Numbered from the stretch's first letter, positions 28,293 through 37,604 are shown. The stretch is 64,000 nucleotides of DNA from Myceligenerans pegani (GCF_014892515.1 NZ_JADBGR010000096.1:95684-159683), one strand, 5' to 3'. Notes: generated by a model from the letters alone, not told the origin. Numbers and translations are program-made.

Positions 28293-29609
28293 ATGAAGAA
28301 GAAGATCTGTCTCCTGGTCGCCGCCACGGCGGCGGTGTCCATCCTCGTGGGCTGCTCGCCCGGAGCCGCGGGCGGCGAGCCGAGCGCGTCGGAGGGCCGG
28401 GATCCCACCACGGTCCGGGTGTGGCTGGCCGGTCAGGACACGCCGCAGGCGGCGATCGACCACCTGACCGAGACGTTCGCCGAGCGGCATCCGGACGTGG
28501 AGCTGCTGGTGGAGCGGCAGTCGTGGAGCGGACTCGTCGAGGTGTTGACCGATCGCCTGAGCGGCGGCTCGCACCGCGTGGTGCCCGACGTCGTCGAGAT
28601 GGGCAACACGCAGGTGGCGGCGCTCGACGCCGGGGGTCTGCTCGCGGCGATCACGCCGGAGCAGTACGAGGAGCTGGGCGGCGACGACCTGCTGCCCGGG
28701 TTCGTGGAGGCCGGCACCTACGACGGCGTGCTCTACGCGCTGCCCTACTACGCCGGCTCGCGGGTGATCTTCTACTCCGAGCAGCTGCTCGGGGACCGCC
28801 CCGTACCGGAGACGCTCGACGAGCTGGTCGACACGGCCGTCGAGATGCGGACGGGCGAGTTCTCGGGTATGTGGATGCCCGGGCGTGACTGGTACAGCGC
28901 GCTGCCGTTCATCTGGGAGAACGGCGGGTACGTGGCCCGGCAGCGCGACGACGGCACGTGGGACGCGGGCTTCTCCTCGCCCGGCGGGATCAGGGGCATG
29001 GAGCAGGTGCAACGGCTGATGACGTCGGCCTCGAACGCCCCGGCCGGGGACGACGGCACGAATCTGGTGGTGCCGTTCTGCGCGGGGATCGCGGGTTTCG
29101 TCTCGGCGCCGACCTGGTTGCGGTGGGAGATCCAGGCGCCGGAGGAGCCCGAGGGCGACGGGGCGCCGGGCTGCGCCTCGACCTACGGGAAGGACCTGAG
29201 GGCGATCCCGCTGCCGGGCAGCGAACCGGGCGAGGTGGCGCCCGTGTTCGCGGGCGGGTCGAACATCGCGATGGCCGAGGAGTCCGCGAACCCCGAGCTC
29301 GCGTACGAGGTCATGCGGATCATGCTCGGCGACGGGTACCAGACGATCCTCGCCGAGAACGGCCTGATCCCGGGACGCCGGTCGCTGGCGGACGCGGTGG
29401 ACCAGTCCGACCCGATCGCCGCTGCCGGGGTCGCCGCCGCCCAGCGCGCGCGCCTGACCCCCGCCACGCCGAAGTGGGGCGACATCGAGGATCACGGGAT
29501 CATCCCGGCGGCCTTCGCCCGGCTCGCCTCCGGGGCGGACCCCGCGCAGGTCGCGAAGGACCTCGACGCGCAGATCGAGTCGATGCTCAACTGGCGCCTC
29601 GACGGGTGA
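28293..29609 (+). CDS. Sugar ABC transporter substrate-binding lipoprotein (first of two)
   Basis: The product is 438 residues. The lipobox VGCS lies near residue 22, so the protein should be anchored to the outer face of the membrane. It is a family 1 extracellular solute-binding protein: VRVWLAGQDTP, PDVVEMGNTQV, ALPYYAGSRVIFYS and FAGGSNIAMAEES. It is clearly paralogous to the second binding protein of the locus, with long shared stretches such as LPYYAGSR and FIWENGGY. It carries its own upstream hairpin and operator-like site. Its ligand is probably a GlcNAc-containing oligosaccharide by context. Confidence 0.9.
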   Translation: MKKKICLLVAATAAVSILVGCSPGAAGGEPSASEGRDPTTVRVWLAGQDTPQAAIDHLTETFAERHPDVELLVERQSWSGLVEVLTDRLSGGSHRVVPDVVEMGNTQVAALDAGGLLAAITPEQYEELGGDDLLPGFVEAGTYDGVLYALPYYAGSRVIFYSEQLLGDRPVPETLDELVDTAVEMRTGEFSGMWMPGRDWYSALPFIWENGGYVARQRDDGTWDAGFSSPGGIRGMEQVQRLMTSASNAPAGDDGTNLVVPFCAGIAGFVSAPTWLRWEIQAPEEPEGDGAPGCASTYGKDLRAIPLPGSEPGEVAPVFAGGSNIAMAEESANPELAYEVMRIMLGDGYQTILAENGLIPGRRSLADAVDQSDPIAAAGVAAAQRARLTPATPKWGDIEDHGIIPAAFARLASGADPAQVAKDLDAQIESMLNWRLDG

Positions 29610-29611
29610 CG

Positions 29612-29633
29612 TCAGGTAACGGTCAGGTAACGG
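29612..29633 (+). repeat. Tandem 11-bp repeat before the ROK gene
   Basis: GTCAGGTAACG occurs twice in tandem, right after the stop of the first binding-protein gene and 27 bases before the operator-like site. It could be an extra protein-binding site or chance slippage. Confidence 0.5.
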
Positions 29634-29659
29634 CACCCCCCGGTGATGGACAGCGAGCC

Positions 29660-29678
29660 GTTAATCAGGTGTACTAAC
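29660..29678 (+). promoter_or_regulatory. Candidate ROK autoregulatory operator
   Basis: GTTAATCAGGTGTACTAAC has inverted ends (GTTA and TAAC) and ends four bases before the ATG of the ROK regulator. A bound protein would block transcription or initiation there. It resembles the site at 28204-28222. Confidence 0.5.
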
Positions 29679-29682
29679 AAAC

Positions 29683-30828
29683 ATGGCGACGACGACACGC
29701 AGCACCGGACGAGTGGGGGCGCGCCTCCGCGCCACGTCCAAGGTGCTCCCCGAGCACGCCCGCGCCCACAACCGCTCGCTCGTGCTGCAGCACCTGTTCC
29801 ACGAGGGCCCGACGTCGCGCGCCGACCTCGCCCGGGCCACCTCCCTCACCCGCGTCACCATCTCCGACCTCGTCTCGGTCCTCATCGCCGAGGGCCTCGT
29901 CGAGGAACTCGGCACGCGGCCGGGCCAGCGCGTCGGCAAGCCCGCGATCCTGGTCGGCCTGCGCGGCGACGCGTTCCAGATCGTCTCGCTCGACCTCACC
30001 GACGCCGCCCAGATGCGCGGCGCCGTGATCAGCCTGACCGGTCAGGTCGTCGAGCGCCGCACCCTCGACGTCGACGGCCGCACCGGCGAGGAACTCACGG
30101 ACCTGGTCGCCCGGTTCGCGCGCCTGCTCGTCGCCCAGGCGACCTGCCCCGTGCTCGGCATCGGCGTCGGATCACCCGGCGTCATCGACGACCACGGCCG
30201 CGTCATCGAGGCGCCCAACCGCGGCTGGTACGACGTCCCGCTCGCCGAGATCCTCACCGACCGGATCGGCCTGCCCGTCCAGGTCGCCAACGACGCCAAC
30301 ACGGCGGCACTCGGCGAGTTCACCTACGGCGGCGCCGCCTCCGGGATGCTGCTCCTCCTCGTCGGCCTCGGTGTCGGCGCCGGGATCGTCGTCGACGGCA
30401 TCCGGGTGCACGGCCTCCGCTTCGCGGCCGGCGAGCTCGGCCACACCACCGCCGTCGACGACGGCGAACTGTGCGCCTGCGGCCGCCGCGGCTGCCTCGA
30501 AACCGTCCTGTCCACCCGCGCGCTGCGCAGCGCCGTCGAGGGCAAGGACCCCGTTACTGCTGACGCCGACCTCGCGGAAGTCGGAAGGGTGCTCGGAACG
30601 ACCCTGGCACCCGTCGTCAGCGCGCTGAACCTCGCCGAGGTGCTCCTGAGCGGTCCCGCGGACCTGCTCGACGGCCCCCTGCGGGAAGCAGCGCAGGAGA
30701 CGCTCCAGCAGCGGACGATGCCGGCGGTCAGCGCCGGGCTCCAGCTGCGGATGTCGTCTCTCGGCCAGGACGTGGTGCTCCTCGGCGCCGCCGTCCTGGT
30801 CCTGTCCGCTCAGCTGGGGGTGTCGTGA
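29683..30828 (+). CDS. ROK family transcriptional regulator (NagC-like)
   Basis: The product is 381 residues. An N-terminal winged helix (TSRADLARATSLTRVTISDL, VEELG) is joined to a ROK sugar-binding domain with the zinc motif GELCACGRRGCLE and DANTAALGEF. It probably represses the locus and responds to an amino sugar or its phosphate. The ATG is directly preceded by an operator-like sequence rather than a ribosome-binding site, so the transcript may be nearly leaderless. Confidence 0.88.
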   Translation: MATTTRSTGRVGARLRATSKVLPEHARAHNRSLVLQHLFHEGPTSRADLARATSLTRVTISDLVSVLIAEGLVEELGTRPGQRVGKPAILVGLRGDAFQIVSLDLTDAAQMRGAVISLTGQVVERRTLDVDGRTGEELTDLVARFARLLVAQATCPVLGIGVGSPGVIDDHGRVIEAPNRGWYDVPLAEILTDRIGLPVQVANDANTAALGEFTYGGAASGMLLLLVGLGVGAGIVVDGIRVHGLRFAAGELGHTTAVDDGELCACGRRGCLETVLSTRALRSAVEGKDPVTADADLAEVGRVLGTTLAPVVSALNLAEVLLSGPADLLDGPLREAAQETLQQRTMPAVSAGLQLRMSSLGQDVVLLGAAVLVLSAQLGVS

Positions 30829-30905
30829 GCACACGGGAGTGGTCACGGGTGGGCGCGGCAACGCACCGCACCGACATCACAGGCAAGACCGAGAGGAATG
30901 ACTTC

Positions 30906-32198
30906 GTGAGAAAGAACCGTCTCGTCGCCGTCACGGCGGCGGCATCCATGACCATGGCACTGGGCGCCTGCTCGTCCGGCGCCGAAGCCGGTGACGGCGA
31001 CGGCGGCCCGGCCACCGGCGAGGTCCGTGTCTGGCTGGTCGGCACCGACACGCCCGACGAGGCCCGCGACTACCTGAAGAAGACCTTCGAGGAGCAGAAC
31101 GAGGGCTCCACGCTCGTCATCGAGGAGCAGGCCTGGGACGGGCTCGTCGACAAGTACACGACGGCGCTCGCGGGCTCGGACGCCCCGGACGTGGTCGAGG
31201 TCGGCAACACGCAGGCGTCCGCGTTCACGTCGAACGGGTATTTCAGCGAGATCACCGCGGAGGAGTTCGAGGAACTGGGCGGCAGCGACCTGCTCCCCGG
31301 GTTCGTCGAGGCCGGTGACTGGGAGGGTGCGCACTACGCGCTGCCCTACTACGCGGGATCGCGTGCGGTGTTCTACAGCCCGCAGCTCGTCGACGCCGAG
31401 CCGCCGGCCACGCTCGACGAGTACGTGGAGACGGCGAAGGGCCTCTACGACGAGGGCAAGTTCTCCGGCGTGTGGTGGCCGGGCCAGGACTGGTACAACG
31501 CCCTGCCCTTCATCTGGGAGAACGGCGGCTACATCGCAGAGCAGGCCGACGACGGCACCTGGGAAGCGGGCTTCTCGAGCGAGGGCGGCATCGCCGGCCT
31601 GACGCAGATCCAGGACCTGATGCTCAACGCGTCGAACGCGCCGAAGGACGGTCAGGAGACCGACCTGCAGGTGCCGTTCTGCGAGGGGAAGATCGGCTAC
31701 CTCTCGGCCCCGACGTGGATCCAGTGGTCGATCAACGCGCCCGAGGAGCCCGAGACCGAGGACGGCGTGCCGGGCTGCGCGTCGACGTACGGCGGCGACC
31801 TCGAGGCGTTCGCGCTGCCGGGCAAGGACGGCGGCGCCGCCCAGGTGTTCGCCGGCGGCTCGAACATCGCCATCGCGCAGAAGTCCGAGCACCGTGACCT
31901 CGCGTACGAGGCGCTCAAGATCATGCTGAGCGACGAGTACCAGTCGATCCTCGCGGGCATCGGTCTGATCCCCGCCAAGGTCTCCCTGGCCGGCGAGGTC
32001 CCGCAGGACACCTCGATCGGCGCGGCGGGCGTCGAGGCGGCCGCCAACGCGAAGCTCACCCCGGCCACCCCGAAGTGGGCCGACGTCGAGGCGCAGACCG
32101 TGCTGCAGACCCAGTTCACGCGACTCGCCAACGGCGAGGACGTCGAGCAGGTCGCGGCCGATCTCGACGCCGAGATCGAGTCGATCCTCAACGGCTGA
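30906..32198 (+). CDS. Sugar ABC transporter substrate-binding lipoprotein (second of two)
   Basis: The product is 430 residues from the GTG at 30906, preceded by GAGAGG. An open frame from 30825 exists but lacks the signal peptide at its start. The lipobox is GACS. It has the same family and domain order as the protein at 28293, with shared VRVWL.GTDTPDEA, VVEVGNTQASAF, LPYYAGSRAVFYS and VFAGGSNIAIAQKS. It is directly upstream of the two permease genes and so is the likely main partner of that transporter. Two paralogous binding proteins for one permease pair suggest two related ligands. Confidence 0.91.
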   Translation: MRKNRLVAVTAAASMTMALGACSSGAEAGDGDGGPATGEVRVWLVGTDTPDEARDYLKKTFEEQNEGSTLVIEEQAWDGLVDKYTTALAGSDAPDVVEVGNTQASAFTSNGYFSEITAEEFEELGGSDLLPGFVEAGDWEGAHYALPYYAGSRAVFYSPQLVDAEPPATLDEYVETAKGLYDEGKFSGVWWPGQDWYNALPFIWENGGYIAEQADDGTWEAGFSSEGGIAGLTQIQDLMLNASNAPKDGQETDLQVPFCEGKIGYLSAPTWIQWSINAPEEPETEDGVPGCASTYGGDLEAFALPGKDGGAAQVFAGGSNIAIAQKSEHRDLAYEALKIMLSDEYQSILAGIGLIPAKVSLAGEVPQDTSIGAAGVEAAANAKLTPATPKWADVEAQTVLQTQFTRLANGEDVEQVAADLDAEIESILNG

Positions 32199-32216
32199 CA
32201 CAGCCGCCCACGTTCG

Positions 32217-32259
32217 CGGTCCTCTGCCCGGGCATCCCCGGAGCCCGGGCAGGGGACCG
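32217..32259 (+). terminator. Intra-operon hairpin between binding protein and permeases
   Basis: A 17-bp stem with one G-T pair (CGGTCCTCTGCCCGGGC with GCCCGGGCAGGGGACCG) encloses a nine-base loop 18 bases after the binding-protein stop. Such partial terminators or RNA stabilisers commonly keep the binding protein in excess over the permeases. Confidence 0.7.
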
Positions 32260-32312
32260 TCACACTGCCCCTCCACCTGCTTGTCGTTCTCGTTCGTGAT
32301 CGGAAGGCGGCC

Positions 32313-33269
32313 ATGAGCTCCCTCGCCACCGAAGCCGCGGCGCCACCCGCGCCGGCGCCCACGCCGCCGCGTCCGCGTCGCCGGCGCTTCCCCACCGTCC
32401 CCTGGCTCCTGCTGTCCGGGTCGATCCTGATCCTCGGCGTGCTGACCGGCTACCCGGTCGTGCGGATGCTGGTCATGTCCTTCCAGGAGTACGAGCGCGC
32501 CCAGGTCATGGGCATGCCGGCCGAGTGGGTGGGCCTCGACAACTACGTCGCGATCCTCACCGACAGCGGCTTCTGGGAGGTGCTCGGGCGCAGCATCGTG
32601 TTCATGGTCGTCGCCGTGACGCTGACGATGGTGCTCGGCACCCTCGTCGCCCTGCTCATGATGCGGCTCGGCCGGAAGATGCGGCTCCTGGTCTCCGTCG
32701 GCCTGCTGCTCGCGTGGTCCATGCCGCCCCTGAGCTCGACGACGATCTGGGGCTGGATCTTCGACACCGAGTACGGCCTCGTGAACAACCTGCTCACGCG
32801 GATCACGGGGGACCGCTGGTTCGGCCACTCCTGGCTGCTCGACCCGCTCGGCTTCTTCACGATCCTCACCTTCATCATCGTCTGGGGCGCCATCCCGTTC
32901 GTCGCGTTCACCATGTACGCGGGTCTGTCGCAGATCCCGGGGGAGGTGCTGGAGGCCGCCCAGCTCGACGGCGCGGGCCCCTTCGCCCGGTTCCGGCTCG
33001 TCATGCTGCCGTACGTGCGCACCATCGTCACGGTGCTCGTCGTGCTCTCGATGATCTGGGACCTCAAGGTCTTCCCCCAGGTCTACGCGCTGCAGGACAT
33101 CGGCGGCGACCGCGAGAAGACCAACACCATCGGCGTGTACATCTACCAGATGGGCATGGGGCAGGGGCACTTCGGGATGGCCAGCGCCATCGCGTTCGTC
33201 TTCGTGGCGATCATGCTCCTGCTGTCCGTCTACTACGTGCGCCGCACCATCAAGGAGGAGGAACTGTGA
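32313..33269 (+). CDS. Sugar ABC transporter permease (MalF/UgpA-like)
   Basis: The product is 318 residues with six predicted membrane helices. The EAA loop for the ATPase is seen as EVLEAAQLDGAGPFARFRLVMLPYV. An Ala/Pro/Arg-rich N-terminus of about 25 residues is probably cytoplasmic. The gene overlaps the second permease gene (GTGA). No ATPase gene is in the locus, so a shared MsiK-type ATPase elsewhere must energise it. Confidence 0.92.
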   Translation: MSSLATEAAAPPAPAPTPPRPRRRRFPTVPWLLLSGSILILGVLTGYPVVRMLVMSFQEYERAQVMGMPAEWVGLDNYVAILTDSGFWEVLGRSIVFMVVAVTLTMVLGTLVALLMMRLGRKMRLLVSVGLLLAWSMPPLSSTTIWGWIFDTEYGLVNNLLTRITGDRWFGHSWLLDPLGFFTILTFIIVWGAIPFVAFTMYAGLSQIPGEVLEAAQLDGAGPFARFRLVMLPYVRTIVTVLVVLSMIWDLKVFPQVYALQDIGGDREKTNTIGVYIYQMGMGQGHFGMASAIAFVFVAIMLLLSVYYVRRTIKEEEL

Positions 33270-34195
33270 GCCAGGTGCGGTCGGTCGAGGCGGGGCGCGC
33301 GGCCCCGCCGCGAAGGTCCGGGAGCGCTACCCCCGGGGTGCGCCGGTCACCCGTCCGGCGTGCGAAGGACGCCGGCTGGGGGCTGGTCGCGATCGTCGTC
33401 TTCGCGCTGTTCGTGTTCCCCGTCTACTGGATGCTGAACACGTCCTTCCTGCCGAACAACCGGATCCGCGGCGAGGAGATCTCGTTCTTCCCGACGCCGG
33501 ACGTCTTCACGCTGGACAACTACCGCTCCGCGATGTTCAGCGAGGAGCGCGCGCCCTTCGCCCCCGCGGTGATGAACTCCCTGAGCACCACGTTCCTCAC
33601 CCTCGTGGTGTGCCTCGTGATCGGCTTCGTCGCGTCGATCGCGCTGACCCGGTTCACCTTCAAGGGGCGGCGCACCTTCATCATCCTCATCCTCGTCATC
33701 CAGATGATCCCGGGCGAGGCGATGATCATCTCCCTCTACCGGATCATCGACGGCTGGGCGCTGATCAACACGATCATCGGCCTCTCCGCGGTCTACGTGG
33801 CGGGTGTGCTGCCCTTCACCATCTGGACGCTGCGCGGCTTCGTCGCGGGTGTGCCGAAGGAGCTGGAGGAGGCGGCCATGGTCGACGGCTGCTCGCCGGC
33901 CGGGGCGTTCTGGCGCGTCACGTTCCCCCTGCTCGCGCCCGGTCTCGTCGCCACGGGCATCTTCGCGTTCATCAACGCGTGGAACGACTTCGTCCTCGCG
34001 CTGGTCATCATGCAGCGCCCGGACACGATGACCCTGACCCTCTGGCTGCGCACCTTCGTCCTGGTCACGCAGGCCACCAACTGGGGCGCGGTCATGGCCG
34101 CCGCGGTCCTCGTGGCGATCCCGGCCGTGATCTTCTTCCTCATCGTCCAGGGCCGGATGTCCGGTGGCCTGGTCGCCGGCGCGGTGAAAGGCTGA
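33266..34195 (+). CDS. Sugar ABC transporter permease (MalG/UgpE-like)
   Basis: The product is 309 residues from a GTG overlapping the previous stop. Six helices are predicted; the EAA loop reads LEEAAMVDGCSPAGAFWRVTFPL. The N-terminal 30 residues are basic and Pro-rich. Its stop overlaps the kinase start codon by one base. Confidence 0.92.
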   Translation: MSQVRSVEAGRAAPPRRSGSATPGVRRSPVRRAKDAGWGLVAIVVFALFVFPVYWMLNTSFLPNNRIRGEEISFFPTPDVFTLDNYRSAMFSEERAPFAPAVMNSLSTTFLTLVVCLVIGFVASIALTRFTFKGRRTFIILILVIQMIPGEAMIISLYRIIDGWALINTIIGLSAVYVAGVLPFTIWTLRGFVAGVPKELEEAAMVDGCSPAGAFWRVTFPLLAPGLVATGIFAFINAWNDFVLALVIMQRPDTMTLTLWLRTFVLVTQATNWGAVMAAAVLVAIPAVIFFLIVQGRMSGGLVAGAVKG

Positions 34196-35316
34196 TGACG
34201 AACACGAGCACCAACCGGTCCGGTGCGGCGGCGCACACCGTCGGCCTGGACATCGGCGGAACCAAGATCCTCGGCGCGCTCCTGGACGCCGGCGGCGGCC
34301 TCGTCGCCACCACCCGCCTGGCCACCGAGCTCGGGCCCGAGGGCGTCGTCCGGTCCGCCGCCCGCGCCACCCGCGACGTCGTGGCGGCCGCCGGGCTGGA
34401 CCTGTCCGCCGTGGGTGGCATCGGACTGGGCATACCCGGCATCGTCGACGCGGCGGCGGGCACCGTGAAGCACGCCGTCAATCTCGGCGTCCGGGACGAG
34501 CTGCCGCTCGCCGAGCGGCTGTCCGCCGCGCTCGGCGGCGTCCCCGTCGTCGTCGAGAACGACCTCAACGTCGCCGCGGTCGGCGCCGCGCACGTGCTGG
34601 AGCGGGAGGGCGCGCAGGCAGCCTCGTGCCACGACGACCTCACGGTGTCCGACGGCGGTGCGGGTGCGGTTCTGGCGCCCGGGGTGCCGGCGTCCGCGTA
34701 CCACGAGGACCTCGCGTTCCTCGCGCTCGGCACGGGCGTCGCGTCCGGCCTCGTCATGGACGGCCGCCTGCGCCGCGGCGTGAGCGGCGCCGCCGGGGAG
34801 ATCGGGCACGTGCCCGTCGACCCCGCGGGCCCCGAGTGCTCCTGCGGGCAGCGCGGCTGCATCGAGACCTTCGTGTCCGGGACGGCGCTGGCCACCGCGT
34901 GGCCCTCACGGCACGGGAAGCCCTCGCCCGTCGAGCTCTTCGAGGCGGCCGACGCCGGGAACGCCGACGCGATCCGCGTGCGGAAGCGGTTCGCGGACGC
35001 GGTTGCGGCGGCCGTGCGCATGCTCGTGCTCACGGTCGACGTGCACTACGTGGTGCTCGGTGGCGGCGTCGCCCAGCTCGGCCGGCCGCTGCTCGACGTC
35101 GTGCGCGACTCGCTGCGGGAACAGGCGGAGGTGTCACCCTTCCTCGCATCGCTCGGCCTGCCCGAACGTGTCACGCTGGCACCGTCGGACGTGCCGGTCG
35201 CCGCCGTCGGCGCCGCGGTGCTGGGTCGGCGGGACGAGCGGGCGGAGCTGCCGGCGAAGGTCGATGGCGCGGCGCCCGCGCCGGCCCTGGCGGGCACCAA
35301 GACGAGGGGACGATGA
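34195..35316 (+). CDS. ROK family sugar kinase, probably GlcNAc/amino-sugar kinase
   Basis: The product is 373 residues. The phosphate-binding motif VGLDIGGTKILGALLD is near the N-terminus, a second motif sits in VVVENDLNVAAVG, and the zinc/ROK signature is GPECSCGQRGCIETF. Placed directly before nagB, the likely reaction is phosphorylation of GlcNAc or glucosamine after uptake; glucose remains possible. It contains a short insert around 142-165 (CHDDLTVSDGGAGAVLAPG) not usual in the family. Confidence 0.85.
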   Translation: MTNTSTNRSGAAAHTVGLDIGGTKILGALLDAGGGLVATTRLATELGPEGVVRSAARATRDVVAAAGLDLSAVGGIGLGIPGIVDAAAGTVKHAVNLGVRDELPLAERLSAALGGVPVVVENDLNVAAVGAAHVLEREGAQAASCHDDLTVSDGGAGAVLAPGVPASAYHEDLAFLALGTGVASGLVMDGRLRRGVSGAAGEIGHVPVDPAGPECSCGQRGCIETFVSGTALATAWPSRHGKPSPVELFEAADAGNADAIRVRKRFADAVAAAVRMLVLTVDVHYVVLGGGVAQLGRPLLDVVRDSLREQAEVSPFLASLGLPERVTLAPSDVPVAAVGAAVLGRRDERAELPAKVDGAAPAPALAGTKTRGR

Positions 35317-35317
35317 C

Positions 35318-36097
35318 ATGGAGGTCGTGATCGCACCGGCCGACGAGCTCGCGCGGCTGGCGGCCGACGCGATCGAGGTGCTGCTCACCGCGCGGCCACG
35401 GAGCGTGCTGGGGCTGGCCACCGGATCGAGCCCGCTGAAGGTGTACGACGAGCTGGTCCGGCGGCACGAGGCCGGGCTGTCCTTCGCGCACGCCCGGGCG
35501 TTCATGCTGGACGAGTACGTCGGCCTGCCCGACGACCACCCCGAGCGGTACCGGAACGTCATCGAACGGGAGATCGCCTCGCGCGTCGACTTCGCGCCCG
35601 GCGCCGTGCGGGGCCCGGACGGGAACGCCGAGGACCTGGAACGCGCCTGCGCCGACTACGAGGCCGCCATCGCCGCGACCGGCGGGGTGGACCTGCAGCT
35701 CCTCGGCATCGGCACCGACGGGCACATCGCCTTCAACGAGCCGGGATCGTCGCTGGCCTCGCGCACGCGGATCAAGACGCTGACGCGGCAGACCCGTGAG
35801 GACAACGCGCGGTTCTTCGGCGGCGCGGTCGACGACGTCCCGCGGCACTGCCTGACCCAGGGGCTGGCGACGATCATGTCGGCGAAGCACCTGCTGCTGC
35901 TCGCCACGGGGCGGGCGAAGGCGGAGGCCGTGCACCAGCTCGTGGAGGGCCCGATCTCGGCCATGTGGCCGGCGACGATCATGCAGATGCACCCGCACGC
36001 CAGCGTCCTGGTCGACGACGCCGCGGCGAGCCGCCTCCAGCTGGCCGACTACTACCGCCAGACGTACGCGGAGAAGCCGGACTGGCAGGCTCTGTAG
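35318..36097 (+). CDS. nagB: Glucosamine-6-phosphate deaminase NagB
   Basis: The product is 259 residues, near the usual 260-266. Motifs: VLGLATGSSPLKVYDEL, FMLDEYVGLP with the catalytic Asp and GIGTDGHIAFNEPGSSLASR. It converts GlcN6P to fructose-6-phosphate and ammonia. It starts one base after the kinase stop. No nagA (GlcNAc6P deacetylase) lies in the locus, so that step must come from elsewhere or from the unusual amidohydrolase half of the GH20 fusion. Confidence 0.94.
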   Translation: MEVVIAPADELARLAADAIEVLLTARPRSVLGLATGSSPLKVYDELVRRHEAGLSFAHARAFMLDEYVGLPDDHPERYRNVIEREIASRVDFAPGAVRGPDGNAEDLERACADYEAAIAATGGVDLQLLGIGTDGHIAFNEPGSSLASRTRIKTLTRQTREDNARFFGGAVDDVPRHCLTQGLATIMSAKHLLLLATGRAKAEAVHQLVEGPISAMWPATIMQMHPHASVLVDDAAASRLQLADYYRQTYAEKPDWQAL

Positions 36098-36122
36098 CCG
36101 GGGGACGCCTGGGCGGAGCTGG

Positions 36123-37604
36123 TCAGTCCGTCAGGGTCAGGGCCGTCGTCGGGAGGGCCGGATCGCCCGAGGAGAGGCGCCGGGCGCCGCGGGGGAGTTC
36201 CGCCCGCGCGTTCGCGTGGGTGCGGACCGCGTTCTCCACGCCGTACGCCCCCACCCAGCGTGAGTCCACCGCGCCCTCCACGACCAGCGGGGCGTGCAGC
36301 GGGCGGACGTCCCGGTTGTCGGGGGTCCAGGCCGTGACCAGCTCGTCCGGCCCCGTGACGAGAAGCTCCTCGGTCGCGCGGCCGTCCGGCCCGTACCGCC
36401 GCCCGGCCGCCTTGCGGCCCCCGACGGATGCCTTGCCCGGCGACGACTTCTCCACCGGCTCCAGCCGGCCCGCCGAGTTCTCCCGCGCGACGAGCTTGTA
36501 CACCATCCCGCAGGTCGGCGCCCCGGACCCGGTCACGAGCCGCGTCCCGACGCCGTACACGTCCACCGGCACGGCCGCGAGGGCCGCGATCGAGTACTCG
36601 TCGAGGTCCGAGGTGACCACGATCTTCGTGTCGCGCGCGCCCAGTTCGTCGAGCCGCGCGCGCACCTCGACCGCGAGACCGCCGAGATCGCCGGAATCGA
36701 GCCGCACCGCGCCGAGCCCCGTGCCCGCCACCTCGACGGCGCGCTCCACACCCCGCAGCACGTCGTAGGTGTCGACCAGCAGGGTGGTGCCCGGCCCGAA
36801 CGCCTCGACCTGCGAGCGGAACGCGGAGATCTCGTCGTCGTGCAGGAGCGTGAACGCGTGCGCGGCCGTGCCGATCGTGTCCAGGCCGTAGCGCATCCCG
36901 GCCTCGAGGTTCGACGTGCCCGCGAAGCCGGCCACGACGGCGGCACGTGAGGCGGCGATGGCGGCCTGCTCGTGGGCCCGCCGCGAACCCATCTCCAGCA
37001 CGGGCCGGTCGACCGCCGCGCTGGTCATGCGCGACGCCGCCGACGCGACCGCCGAGTCGTAGTTGAGGATCGACAGCACCAGCGTCTCGAGCAGGACCGC
37101 CTCGGCGAACGTGCCCTCGACCTGGAGCACGGGCGAGCCGGGGAAGAACATCTCGCCCTCGGCGTACCCCTGGATCGTGCCGGTGAAACGATATCCGGCG
37201 AGGTAGTCGAGCGTCCGGGCGTCCACGACGCGTTCGCGTTCCAGGTACGCCAGCTCGTCGTCGCCGAACCGGAAGTGCGCAAGCGCTTCCAGCACACGGC
37301 CGGTACCGGCGAGCACGCCGTACCGGCGCCCGGCCGGGAGCCGGCGCGTGAACACCTCGAACACGCAGTGCCGGTTCGCCGTGCCGTCCGCGAGGGCCGC
37401 CTGGAGCATCGTCAGCTCGTACCGGTCGGTGAGCAGCGCGACCGACGGCCGCGCCGCGGGTCGCGGGGCGGCGGGCAGGTCCGCGGGAAGGTCTCTCGGC
37501 AGGCCCTGGCCCGGTGCGGGGGCCGACGGCGGCGCCGGCTCGACAAGGTGCAGGGCAGGCCAGTCGCTGAGCGGGGCGCCAGTGCCCCGGGGCTCGCTGG
37601 TCAT
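36123..37604 (-). CDS. pncB: Nicotinate phosphoribosyltransferase PncB
   Basis: The product is 493 residues from the ATG at 37604. After an extra Pro/Ala-rich N-terminus of about 50 residues come SVALLTDRYELTMLQAAL, the PRPP/nicotinate site EMGSRRAHEQAAI, TSNLEAG and LDSGDL. It makes nicotinate mononucleotide for NAD salvage. In actinobacteria it usually lies near clpS, as here (4 kb away). Confidence 0.93.
   Translation of the reverse strand: MTSEPRGTGAPLSDWPALHLVEPAPPSAPAPGQGLPRDLPADLPAAPRPAARPSVALLTDRYELTMLQAALADGTANRHCVFEVFTRRLPAGRRYGVLAGTGRVLEALAHFRFGDDELAYLERERVVDARTLDYLAGYRFTGTIQGYAEGEMFFPGSPVLQVEGTFAEAVLLETLVLSILNYDSAVASAASRMTSAAVDRPVLEMGSRRAHEQAAIAASRAAVVAGFAGTSNLEAGMRYGLDTIGTAAHAFTLLHDDEISAFRSQVEAFGPGTTLLVDTYDVLRGVERAVEVAGTGLGAVRLDSGDLGGLAVEVRARLDELGARDTKIVVTSDLDEYSIAALAAVPVDVYGVGTRLVTGSGAPTCGMVYKLVARENSAGRLEPVEKSSPGKASVGGRKAAGRRYGPDGRATEELLVTGPDELVTAWTPDNRDVRPLHAPLVVEGAVDSRWVGAYGVENAVRTHANARAELPRGARRLSSGDPALPTTALTLTD

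Noticed and set aside
36098..36122. A terminator between nagB and pncB
   Set aside because: Only 25 bases separate the convergent stops and no stable stem could be built.
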